DNA of 32,731 bases from Gemmatimonadota bacterium (GTDB lineage: Bacteria > Gemmatimonadota > Gemmatimonadetes > Longimicrobiales > Gaopeijiaceae). The stretch's first letter is position 1. Each line of letters begins with the position of its first letter. The notes beneath the pieces are model-generated. The model was given only the letters and a program-made list of their open reading frames with translations, was not told the origin of the DNA and searched no databases. The stretch covers positions 1-32,731 of the forward strand of contig JAPPNO010000062.1 in the NCBI GenBank assembly GCA_028873845.1, in the 5' to 3' direction. The position numbers and the translations under genes are program-made. Positions 9,001 through 15,701 of the stretch are shown here, piece after piece.

Positions 9001-9408
9001 CCAGTCGGGCGATTCGGTGCGGTTGCTCGCGCCCTTCGTGATCTGCGTGGTGTCGGAGCCGTCCAGCGACATGATCCACACGTTCTGGCCGCCGCTCCGG
9101 TCCGAGGTGAAGACGATGCGGGTGCCGTCGGGGGAGAAGCGCGGCTGCGCGTCGAAGGCCATGCCGGAGGTGAGCTGCGTGGCGTCGCCCCCGGTGATGG
9201 GGACGGTGAAGAGATTGCCCAGGTGGTCGAAGACGAGGGTCTGCCCGTCGGGACTCACGTCCAGGGAGATCCACGACCCGACCGTCATGTCGATCGCGAG
9301 GGTGCGGTCGGGGGGGAGGGGGAGGGGGGACTTCCGGTTGTCTTCCGAATCCTGGGCGAGGGCGCCGGCGGGCAGCAGCAGGGCGGCGGCGAAGATGAGA
9401 TTCCGCAT
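6034..9408 (-). CDS. Secreted TolB-propeller/amidohydrolase fusion
   Basis: A 1124-residue two-part enzyme. The signal peptide MRNLIFAAALLLPAGALAQ is followed by a TolB/PD40-type beta-propeller to about residue 630, with repeated SPDGxxIVFTSDRSG and SPDGDYIV blades. Then comes an acidic low-complexity linker of Glu/Ala (about 634-674). The amidohydrolase domain has FVDTHAHM (HxH near residue 750), TIKMYV (Lys near 841), GLEHSIP (His near 888) and VGSHGQLQGLG...HWE (near 992), and ends with the typical AGKLADLVILDANPL strand. These are the metal-binding positions of the imidazolonepropionase-like branch, which hydrolyses C-N bonds in cyclic amides or acyl-dipeptides. The ATG at 9408 fits the signal peptide and has AAGGAG 11 nt upstream; the longer start at 9546 would add a non-signal extension. 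First gene of the operon with the LanC-like and decarboxylase genes. The substrate is not deducible. Confidence 0.88.
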   Translation of the reverse strand: MRNLIFAAALLLPAGALAQDSEDNRKSPLPLPPDRTLAIDMTVGSWISLDVSPDGQTLVFDHLGNLFTVPITGGDATQLTSGMAFDAQPRFSPDGTRIVFTSDRSGGQNVWIMSLDGSDTTQITKGASNRTESPDWSPDGDYIVASKGGFRGGGLPRLSLYHVDGGSGIQLISEPDNLKTLGAAFDPSGRYIWYARRTSDWTYNAQFPQYQLAVYDRETGENYTRTSRYGSGVRPTLSPDGRWLVYGTRHDFHTGLRVRDLESGDERWLAYPVQHDDQESRATLDVLPGMSFTPDSRHLVASYGGKIWKLDVIDGGAEEIPFRVQYDLELGPLVEFDYPIEDTPTFTVRQIRDAVPSPDGARVAFTALDRLWVANADGTDPRRLTEADHSEHYPAWSPGGDWIAYATWDGEAGHLYKVRADGRGSPVRLTERGAVYITPAWSPAGDRLVALRSFARDFQESAGGFGSGAPQPGEIVWVADGDSPGAATLIAPVQGRRGPHFAEGTEGSGPNADRIHLQRGDMLVSIRWDGTDEQEHVRLRGRTPPGSQAALTPSVLRMAPRGDLVMALIQQQVYTATVPRVGGEAPLINVGNPGSAQMPARRLTDIGAEFPAWAASGRAVHWSLGRAFFTYDLDAAEAFEEAEANEEAAEAEAEPGEAGEAGEDEEDEEYQPTEVWIDIQATRDIPRGTALLTGARVITVAEAGVIDRADILIRNNRIAAVGPSGSLDVPADARVFDLAGKTIVPGFVDTHAHMRPANNLHRSDVWPYLANVAYGVTTTRDPQTGTTDVLSYADRVRTGELVGPRVYSTGPGVFWQHMIGSEDEARDILSRYSKYFDTKTIKMYVAGNRQQRQWIIMAARELGLMPTTEGSLNLRQNLNETIDGYPGLEHSIPIYPVYDDYVQLFVATRRAYSPTLLVSYGGPWAENYFFSRENPHGDAKLRRFVPHSVIDGGTLRRAQWFRDEEHVFADHALFVKDLVEAGGRAGVGSHGQLQGLGFHWELWAMAAGGIGELDALRMATILGAEAIGLDEDLGAIEAGKLADLVILDANPLDDLRNTNRIHMVMVNGRLYDGDTLAEQYPGDREVAPLWWWDDEPEGVPGVGAGNGDPGPRGDSPRSANEGGS

Positions 9409-9489
9409 CGTGGGTGCAACTCCTTGGCTTCGCGTTGTCTGGGGAAGCGGACGGCGCGCTGGGCGGCAAGGGGCAATATGCGGGTGTGG

Positions 9490-9528
9490 GTGGCCGCGCG
9501 GCCACATCGGTTGCCCGGCAACGCCGAT
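9490..9528. promoter_or_regulatory. Palindrome pair upstream of the amidohydrolase operon
   Basis: GTGGCCGCGCGGCCAC (9490-9505) is a perfect 16-bp palindrome. It is followed at once by ATCGGTTGCC (9506-9515) pairing with GGCAA (9517-9521) and CCGAT (9524-9528) around a 2-nt bulge. They lie 80-120 bp upstream of the operon start codon on the minus strand. They could be operators or a structured 5' leader. Confidence 0.45.
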
Positions 9529-9545
9529 CAGGGGGTGGAAGCGCA

Positions 9546-9568
9546 AACCCTGACGTAACGTTAGGGTT
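9546..9568. promoter_or_regulatory. 23-bp near-perfect dyad in the divergent intergenic region
   Basis: AACCCTGACGT (9546-9556) and ACGTTAGGGTT (9558-9568) form an inverted repeat around one central base, with 10 of 11 positions matching. The size and symmetry fit an operator for a dimeric regulator. It lies between the amidohydrolase operon and the DUF2784 gene and could serve either. Confidence 0.55.
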
Positions 9569-9597
9569 CCGGCCAGGTTCCGGGCAGGTTCCGGGCA
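9565..9597. repeat. Three tandem 11-bp direct repeats
   Basis: GGTTCCGGCCA (9565-9575), GGTTCCGGGCA (9576-9586) and GGTTCCGGGCA (9587-9597) follow each other without spacing. The first overlaps the right arm of the dyad by 4 bp. They sit 65-100 bp upstream of the DUF2784 start, and the 11-bp period places each copy on the same face of the helix. Confidence 0.6.
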
Positions 9598-9662
9598 GGG
9601 CTCTTGCGGCTGTGGATGCGCCCGTCGACCTTGTCTCCCGGTCCCGCAGAGGGAGGTCCGTC

Positions 9663-10067
9663 GTGTCCGACCAGACGCTGTACGTCATCCTCGACGTGCT
9701 TCTCGTCGCCTTTCACACGTTGCTCGTCGGATTCAACACGCTCGGCTGGGTGTGGCGCAGAACGCGGCGGCTCCATCTGTTCACGATTTCGGCCACCCTG
9801 CTCTCCTGGTTCGGCCTCGGGGTGATCTACGGATGGGGATACTGTCCCCTGACCGATTGGCACTGGCAGGTGAAGCGGGCGCTGGGGGAGACCCACCTGC
9901 CGGCCTCGTGCATGAAGTACTACCTGGACCGGATCACGGGGGTCGATTGGAGCGCGGCGGTGGTCGATGCGCTGGTCATCGGGGCGGCGCTGGCCGCGCT
10001 GGTGGTCTCGGTGGTGCTGAACGTGCGGGACATGCGGCGCGCCGGGTCGGCGGGACGTGACGGCTGA
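9663..10067 (+). CDS. DUF2784-like small membrane protein
   Basis: A 134-residue integral membrane protein. Hydrophobic segments are ILDVLLVAFHTLLVGFNTL, LHLFTISATLLSWFGLGVIY and AAVVDALVIGAALAALVVSVVL. The motif GYCPLTDWHWQVKRALG around Cys61 matches the CPLT-then-amphipathic-helix signature of DUF2784 proteins, whose function is not known. The GTG at 9663 is chosen because GGGAGG lies about 6 nt upstream and the first membrane helix begins a few residues later. The open frame extending left to 9414 is non-coding in character and overlaps the regulatory repeats. It is divergent from the amidohydrolase operon and convergent with the second repeat lipoprotein. Confidence 0.75.
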   Translation: MSDQTLYVILDVLLVAFHTLLVGFNTLGWVWRRTRRLHLFTISATLLSWFGLGVIYGWGYCPLTDWHWQVKRALGETHLPASCMKYYLDRITGVDWSAAVVDALVIGAALAALVVSVVLNVRDMRRAGSAGRDG

Positions 10068-10070
10068 CGG

Positions 10071-10104
10071 AGCCCGCGCCGGGTTGCCGACCCCGGCGCG
10101 GGCT
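10071..10104. terminator. Bidirectional 13-bp hairpin between convergent genes
   Basis: AGCCCGCGCCGGG (10071-10083) and CCCGGCGCGGGCT (10092-10104) are perfect complements around an 8-nt loop. The hairpin lies 4 nt after the DUF2784 stop and 12 nt past the stop of the convergent lipoprotein. No T-run follows on either strand, as is common in GC-rich genomes. Confidence 0.75.
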
Positions 10105-10115
10105 GCCGGATCGGG

Positions 10116-13100
10116 TTATTGGCCTCGAGTGGAGTACGCCCGGGGCCGGCCGGGTGGCCAGAGGGCGGTCCGGAGCCGTGTTCGTGGAAACTGCCGCAAA
10201 ACACGGAGGGGTTGGTAGGAGGGGAGACCGGTGAACGCTGCGGCGACATGTTCAACCGCGGATGGCGACTCACCAGCTTCGATCAGGAGGGACGCTTGTG
10301 AAAGTGAAGTCGAGTCGGCGGGAATCGCCAGCACCCAGAATATATCGTCGACGTAACGCCCCTCCCAATCAGTGGCGGTCACAGTCAAGATCCCCATCCC
10401 TTCCTCGTTGTACGTAACCCACATTGTATCCGCCGATACCTCGTGGTTCACCGGCACCGTCGAGGTCGCCGAGTAGGTCAGGTCGTCTCCGTCCGGATCG
10501 TCGAAGTAATCGGACAGCAGGTACGTGAGGGTGTCGCCCTCGGTGACGCCGGAATGCCTGAATTTCGTCGTGAGCGTCGGTGGCCGGTTGTCGGAAACCG
10601 TGACCGGGATTTCATAGTCGACCTCCAGCCCCGCCAAGTCAATGGCGGTAGCAGTGATCGTCGCTTCGCCGTGGGACCGCCCCGTGACTTGGAGGTACCA
10701 TCCGTACAGGCCGCTCCCCTGGATACTGGCTCTTACCACTTGCGGGTCCGAAACCGACGCGGAAAACCTCAATTTGTCATCGTCACCCACGTCGTTGTCC
10801 TCGAAAATCGTCCCCATGGTCAGCGTATCGACTTCGCCCGGTGAGGTAAACAACGGAATTCCACAATGCGGGTTCCCCGTAGTGCAAGGTCCCCCTGGGT
10901 AGCCCAAAGTAAACTCATCCTTCCCCGGCTGGCGGTCGGGTCCGTCATAGAGCGTGGGAGGGTTGTTGCCGATGGTATGCACCATCGAGAAACTTGCCGA
11001 CAGGCCCCCCGGGTCCGTAGCTGTGATCGTGATGGTCGCCTCTCCGTCCCCCGTCGCGGTTATATCGACGTTGCCCGACGGGTAGATGTGCACCTTCATT
11101 CTGGTTGAATCCGAAGATTCCGCCGAGATGCGCAGGTTCTGAATAACGTCGTCTGGATCCCTGAAATGCTTCGCCTTCGCAATCGTTCTCTCGCCGCCTA
11201 CTATGAAGTTCCTGGAATCGTAGGTGCGGGTGACGTACGGCGGCTGGTTCTCCTTTGGAAGTCCGACGGTGACCTGGAACTCCCCGCTGGCCGAAAGTCC
11301 CTCCGGGTCTTCGGCGGTAACCGTGACGGTGGTCTTGCCCTTGGTCAGTGCCGCCACCTCGAGTTCGTTGCCGGATATCGTGGCCGTGGCCACCGTGGTG
11401 TCGGAGCTCTCGGCGGACAGCGCCAGGTCGTCACCGTCGGGGTCTTCAAAGCGCCCGGCGGCGTCCACGGTCGTCGACTTGCCGACCTTCAGCTTCAGAG
11501 GCGGCATGTGGTAGGCGACCGGCGGCCGGTTGGGACCCTCGGGCTCCAGAACCGTCACGCCGAAGTCCGTCTGCGCTGTGAGGCCGCCCGTATCCTCGGC
11601 GGTGATGAACACGGTCGCCGTGCCGGGACCCGTCGCCTGCAATGCAATGTCGGACCCCGAGACGGTAACGGTCACCACTTCGACATCATAAACCCATGCC
11701 GAGTACTCGAGCGGGTCGTTGTCGGGGTCGGTGAAGTAGCTGGACACGTCCACCGTGGTTTCTCCGTCCGATTCCAGCGTCTGCGCGGCGATCGTGCCCA
11801 CGAGTGCAGGCGCGCGGTTCTCGTCACTGGCTTCGGCGACCGTCACGCCAAAGGCCTGGGTGGTGTGGAGTCCGCCGGCATCCTGCGCCTTGACCTCCAC
11901 CGTCGCGGTGCCCGTGCCGGTCACCGTCAGTTCGACCGCGCTGCCGGAGACGCTCGCCTCGACCACTCCGAGGTCGGAGCTCCGGGCAGAGAACTCCAGC
12001 TTGTCGTCGTCGGGATCGTCGAAGTAGGACGTGGCGTCCAACATTCTCTCGTCGCCTTCTTCCAGGTGCTGGGTGCGAATCTGGCCGGTGGCGACCGGAG
12101 GCTCATTGGCGTCGGAACCGGATCCCGACCCGGACGAGCCCTTCACGCGCACGCCGAATACCTGGTCCGCGGTCAGGCCTTCCGGATCCTCGGCGATGAG
12201 GGTCACCGTCGCGGTTCCTCCCCCGACGCCCCGGACCACGACCCCGTTCGTGGCCACCCATGCCCTCGCGACCGTCAGATTCGAACTCTCGGCCCGGAAC
12301 ACCAGTTCGTCGCCGTCGGGATCGGTGAAACGCGGCCGGGGATCCAGCCTTCTGATCCCACCCTGGCTGATGCGCTGCTGTGAAACCTTCCCGACTGCCT
12401 CCGGGGTACGGTTGGGGACGGCGACGAAAAACTCCTGCCCGACCGTCATGTCCTCGGGGTCGGTGGCCACGACGAAGACCTGTGCCAGACCCTTCCGGAG
12501 CGCTTTGATCGTCATGGTTCCGCCGGAGAGGGAAACGGCGAGGACCGATGGTTCGCTGGTGGCCCATGTATAGACCAGTTCGTCGCCGTCGGGGTCCTCG
12601 AAGTAGCCGGGGAGCTCCATGGCGACGCTCTCGTCCACATGGACGGTCTGCGCCTCGATCGATCCGACCGCGTGCGGCGGGCGGTTGGCCACCGAGACCG
12701 TGAAGGCCTGGGTCGCCGTGAGGCCCTCCGGATCGGTGGCTGTGACGGTGACGACCGCACCGCCCTTGGCCAGCGCTGCAACGGTCGCGGCCGCGCCTTC
12801 GGACGAGACGCCGATCAGCGTCGCGTCGGACGAGGAGACGGTGTAGACCAGGTCGTCGCCATCGGGGTCCTCGAAGTAGCCGGCAAGCTCCACTGTCGTG
12901 TTGTCTCCGAGGTCGAGGGCCAGCGCCTCGATCGTACCGACCGCCAGCGGGGGCCGATTCGGCACGGTCACGGGGAAGGCCTGGGTGGCCGTGAGACCCT
13001 CGGTGTCGGTGGCAGTGATCGTCACGGTCGCTTCGCCCTTGGCCACGGCCGTCACCGTCACCGCGCCGCCCTCGACGGAGGCGCCGATCACCGCGGTGTC

Positions 13101-14132
13101 GGATGGAGCCGCCGTGTAGACAAGGTTGTCGCCGTCGGGGTCGCTGAAGTGGCCGGAGAGCTCGATAGTGCCCGTCTCACCCACCTCGATCGTCCGCCCT
13201 TCGATCGCACCCGTTGCGAGAGGAGGGCGGTTCGGCACGGTCACGGGGAAGGCCTGCGTGGCCGTGAGGCCCTCGGTGTCCGTTGCCGTCACCGTCACCT
13301 CGCCCTTGGCCAGGGCGGTCACCGTAAGGTCGCCGCCCGAAATCGAAACCGCCGCGACCGCTGGATCCGAGGATGTGGCCGTGTAGACCAGGTCGTCCCC
13401 GTCCGGGTCGGCGAAGTAGCCGGAGACATCGATGCCGGCGGCCCCGTCCACCTCGACCGTCTGCGGCTCCATCGAACCCACCGCCCCCGGGGTCCGGTTC
13501 GGCACCGTGACCACGAAGCTCTGCACCGCCGTCAGGCCACCGGGGTCGGTCGCCGTCGCCGTCACCGTGGCGAATCCCTTCGCCCGGGCCTCGAACGTCA
13601 CGGCCGCGCCGGCCGCGGAGATGGCCAGAACGCTCTCGTCGGACACCGACATCGCGTAAGTGAGCGTTTGCCCATCGGGCTCACTGAAATAGGATGAGAC
13701 GTTCACCGACCCGGACTCCCCGGCCCGCAACTCACGCGACTCGATCTCGCCCACCGCCAGCGGCGCCCGGTTCGGCACCATCACGCGGAACGCTTGCTGC
13801 CCCGTCAGGTCCGTCACGTCGGTCGCGGTGATCGTGACCACCCCTGTCCCCGGAGAGACGCCCGTTACGGTCACCATGCTTCCGGCAATCGAGACCGTAG
13901 CGACCCCAAGGTCCGAACTCGACGCCGAAAAGGTCAGCAGGTCGCCGTTCGCATCCTCGAAACAGGCGTTTACCGTGGCGGTCTCTCCGACCGTCAGCGT
14001 CTGCTCCGGGATCGCGCCGCACATCGCCGGCGCCTCCGGGTTCTCGCAGGCTGCGAGGAATGGCACGAGCACGGTCGCACACAAGGCTCGGACAGGGTGC
14101 AGCCTCCGAATCAATCCATTGAATCTGTCCAT
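10116..14132 (-). CDS. Large cadherin/Ig-like repeat lipoprotein (paralog B)
   Basis: A 1338-residue predicted surface lipoprotein. The signal peptide ends in FLAAC (Cys29, the same position as in paralog A). About 13 repeats follow, each close to 90 residues (DNA period 267-273 bp), with NRPP linkers, DPDGD acidic loops that could bind calcium, and ATVTxTATDxEGLTATQAF closing strands. A Gly/Ser linker (KGSSGSGSGSD) separates repeats 7 and 8, mirroring paralog A. Repeat 1 again has two spare cysteines. The ATG at 14132 is chosen for GGGGAGG 5 nt upstream. The last 60 or so residues (after WVLAIPADSTSL) are Pro/Arg/Leu-rich and do not resemble a domain, so the natural stop may have been lost. 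Likely adhesion or matrix binding (inference). The family call is secure at the level of repeat architecture; the ligand is unknown. Confidence 0.87.
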   Translation of the reverse strand: MDRFNGLIRRLHPVRALCATVLVPFLAACENPEAPAMCGAIPEQTLTVGETATVNACFEDANGDLLTFSASSSDLGVATVSIAGSMVTVTGVSPGTGVVTITATDVTDLTGQQAFRVMVPNRAPLAVGEIESRELRAGESGSVNVSSYFSEPDGQTLTYAMSVSDESVLAISAAGAAVTFEARAKGFATVTATATDPGGLTAVQSFVVTVPNRTPGAVGSMEPQTVEVDGAAGIDVSGYFADPDGDDLVYTATSSDPAVAAVSISGGDLTVTALAKGEVTVTATDTEGLTATQAFPVTVPNRPPLATGAIEGRTIEVGETGTIELSGHFSDPDGDNLVYTAAPSDTAVIGASVEGGAVTVTAVAKGEATVTITATDTEGLTATQAFPVTVPNRPPLAVGTIEALALDLGDNTTVELAGYFEDPDGDDLVYTVSSSDATLIGVSSEGAAATVAALAKGGAVVTVTATDPEGLTATQAFTVSVANRPPHAVGSIEAQTVHVDESVAMELPGYFEDPDGDELVYTWATSEPSVLAVSLSGGTMTIKALRKGLAQVFVVATDPEDMTVGQEFFVAVPNRTPEAVGKVSQQRISQGGIRRLDPRPRFTDPDGDELVFRAESSNLTVARAWVATNGVVVRGVGGGTATVTLIAEDPEGLTADQVFGVRVKGSSGSGSGSDANEPPVATGQIRTQHLEEGDERMLDATSYFDDPDDDKLEFSARSSDLGVVEASVSGSAVELTVTGTGTATVEVKAQDAGGLHTTQAFGVTVAEASDENRAPALVGTIAAQTLESDGETTVDVSSYFTDPDNDPLEYSAWVYDVEVVTVTVSGSDIALQATGPGTATVFITAEDTGGLTAQTDFGVTVLEPEGPNRPPVAYHMPPLKLKVGKSTTVDAAGRFEDPDGDDLALSAESSDTTVATATISGNELEVAALTKGKTTVTVTAEDPEGLSASGEFQVTVGLPKENQPPYVTRTYDSRNFIVGGERTIAKAKHFRDPDDVIQNLRISAESSDSTRMKVHIYPSGNVDITATGDGEATITITATDPGGLSASFSMVHTIGNNPPTLYDGPDRQPGKDEFTLGYPGGPCTTGNPHCGIPLFTSPGEVDTLTMGTIFEDNDVGDDDKLRFSASVSDPQVVRASIQGSGLYGWYLQVTGRSHGEATITATAIDLAGLEVDYEIPVTVSDNRPPTLTTKFRHSGVTEGDTLTYLLSDYFDDPDGDDLTYSATSTVPVNHEVSADTMWVTYNEEGMGILTVTATDWEGRYVDDIFWVLAIPADSTSLSQASLLIEAGESPSAVEHVAAAFTGLPSYQPLRVLRQFPRTRLRTALWPPGRPRAYSTRGQ

Positions 14133-14163
14133 TCCGACCTCCCCGGCCATGGGCGAAAACGTT

Positions 14164-14196
14164 CCGGTTCAGTCACTTCCGGTCCGCCTGAACCGG
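14164..14196. promoter_or_regulatory. 9-bp inverted repeat upstream of lipoprotein B
   Basis: CCGGTTCAG (14164-14172) and CTGAACCGG (14188-14196) are perfect complements around 15 nt. They lie 32-64 nt upstream of the lipoprotein B start codon. This could be an operator or a hairpin in the leader RNA. Confidence 0.45.
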
Positions 14197-14664
14197 TCCT
14201 CCACACAACAAACATCGGAGCCGTGGAGCGAGGGCAGCAAGGGGCTGTCGCAAAGGAGCACGGGGGCTAAGGCAGCCCGTCCCCCCGGATGTCCCGAAGA
14301 CACGGAAATCTCCTTGTTTGCGTTGGCTGGGAGAGGTTGCGACCGAGAGTTTATGGCCTGCGCGTGTTATCGTGGGTGGCCAAATCCACAACCCCAGAAT
14401 CCAATCATCCGCCAAGGGGCTCAATGCACGCCTTGGGGCGGATCACCGCCGGCACCAACGCGCACCAACACCAACGCGCAAACATTGTCCATCGTGGGTG
14501 GCCGAACTCGGGCCCCGCTGGCCAGCGCCCATCCTCATCGGGTCCCCGCGACCGGAGCGTGCCGACCCCGTCGACCGGTCCACCCTGTCTGGCGGCCCGC
14601 ATGCCGGCGGGGCCAGATTGGGCACTCACGAATCCTGTTGACAACCACGCATGGAGGATCCCAG
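14197..14664. other. Non-coding gap with a repeated 13-mer and a stem-loop
   Basis: No convincing gene lies here; the open frames are short and atypical. Two features stand out. ATCGTGGGTGGCC occurs at 14369-14381 and again at 14491-14503, followed by AAA or GAA. ATCCGCCAAGG (14407-14417) pairs with CCTTGGGGCGGAT (14431-14443) with a 2-nt bulge, forming a stem of about 11 bp. I looked for a cobalamin riboswitch because of the BtuF-like gene downstream and did not find its conserved box. Promoters for lipoprotein B (minus) and for the plus-strand genes must lie here, but none is clear. Confidence 0.4.
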
Positions 14665-14877
14665 GTGCAACCGACCCGGCTGCTGTGTGCCGGCAGCACA
14701 TCCTTCCCCGGACTGCTCGTGGCCGCCACGATGACAACCGCCGGTGTTCAGGCCCAGGAAGGCGAGTCATCCCGAGGCCTCCCGGGGTGGGACGGCGGGC
14801 GGGGCGAAGCCGATGTCGGAGCAGGAGTCCCGGGGAACCACGGAGCGCCCCCATGTACCACCGCATCGTCTGCCTGA
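14665..14877 (+). pseudogene. Possible gene remnant: signal peptide without a domain
   Basis: GTG 14665 is preceded by GGAGG 6 nt upstream. It opens VQPTRLLCAGSTSFPGLLVAATMTTAGVQAQEGE, which reads as a signal peptide with an AQA-type cleavage site. The frame then runs through 35 residues of Gly/Arg/Pro-rich sequence with no recognisable domain and stops at 14877, overlapping the start of the next gene in another frame. The simplest reading is a secreted-protein gene deleted after its signal sequence. A genuine short secreted peptide of about 70 residues cannot be excluded. Confidence 0.4.
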
Positions 14878-15674
14878 CCGAAGAGCCGACCGAGATCCTC
14901 TACCGCATCGGCGAGGACCGCCGGATCGTGGGCATCTCCGGGTTCACCGTGCGGCCGCCCCGCGCCCGCAAGGAGAAGCCGAAGGTCTCCGCGTTCCTCA
15001 CCGCGAAGATTGACCGCATCCTCGAGCTGGAGCCCGATCTCGCCCTCGGCTTCTCGGATATCCAGGCCGACATCGCGGCGCAGCTGATCCGCCACGGCGT
15101 CGAGGTCCACATCTTCAACCACCGGTCGGTGGCCGGGATCCTGCGCACGGTCAAGGCGGTCGCGGCGCTGGTCGGTTCCGCGCCGAAGGGCGAGCGTCTC
15201 GCGGCCGAGCTGGAGGCCGGGCTGGACCGGATCCGCGAGCGCGCCGCCGAACTCCCGCACCGCCCGCGCGTCTACTTCGAGGAGTGGTACGACCCGCTGA
15301 TCTCCGGGATCCGCTGGGTATCGGAACTGATCGAAATCGCCGGTGGCGAAGACTGCTTCCCGGAGTACCGTGACGCGTCGCTTGCGAAGGACCGCATCAT
15401 CGCGGATCCGGACGAGGTGGTCCACCGGGCGCCCGACCTGATCATCGGATCGTGGTGCGGGCGCAAGTTCCGCCCCGAGCGGGTGGCTGCCCGCGAGGGC
15501 TGGTCGGCGATTCCAGCCGTTGCGCACGGCCAGGTCCATGAGGTGAAATCATCGCTGATCCTGCAGCCCGGCCCCGCCGCCCTCACCGACGGGGTCGGGG
15601 CGCTGCAGCGGATCATCACAGACTGGGCGTGCGCTTCGCCGGCAACGCGGACGACCGCACTCCCGGCGGGTTGA
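14853..15674 (+). CDS. BtuF-like periplasmic-binding-protein-fold protein
   Basis: A 273-residue protein of the cobalamin/iron-siderophore binding family. The opening RIVCLTEEPTEILYRIGEDRRIVGISGF is the characteristic first strand and helix, followed by ILELEPDLALGFSDIQADIAAQLIRHGVEVHIFNHRSVAGIL and later RAPDLIIGSWCG. No signal peptide is visible from the ATG at 14853 (GGAG about 9 nt upstream). The protein is therefore either cytoplasmic, as in a known subgroup of cobalamin-binding proteins, or has lost its export signal; a signal-peptide-like reading frame lies immediately upstream in another frame. No permease or ATPase gene is adjacent. A short GCGGGT/ACCCGC dyad overlaps the stop codon, and only 27 bp separate it from the convergent peptidase gene. 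Confidence 0.78.
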   Translation: MYHRIVCLTEEPTEILYRIGEDRRIVGISGFTVRPPRARKEKPKVSAFLTAKIDRILELEPDLALGFSDIQADIAAQLIRHGVEVHIFNHRSVAGILRTVKAVAALVGSAPKGERLAAELEAGLDRIRERAAELPHRPRVYFEEWYDPLISGIRWVSELIEIAGGEDCFPEYRDASLAKDRIIADPDEVVHRAPDLIIGSWCGRKFRPERVAAREGWSAIPAVAHGQVHEVKSSLILQPGPAALTDGVGALQRIITDWACASPATRTTALPAG

Positions 15675-15701
15675 CCCGCGGCGTGACGGACGGCCGGTCG
15701 G

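Noticed and set aside
9565-9597. CRISPR-like repeats
   Set aside because: The three 11-bp units are contiguous with no spacers and no cas genes are nearby.
14133-14852. Cobalamin riboswitch ahead of the BtuF-like gene
   Set aside because: The conserved B12 box and its flanking core were not found; only an unrelated bulged stem and a 13-mer repeat are present.
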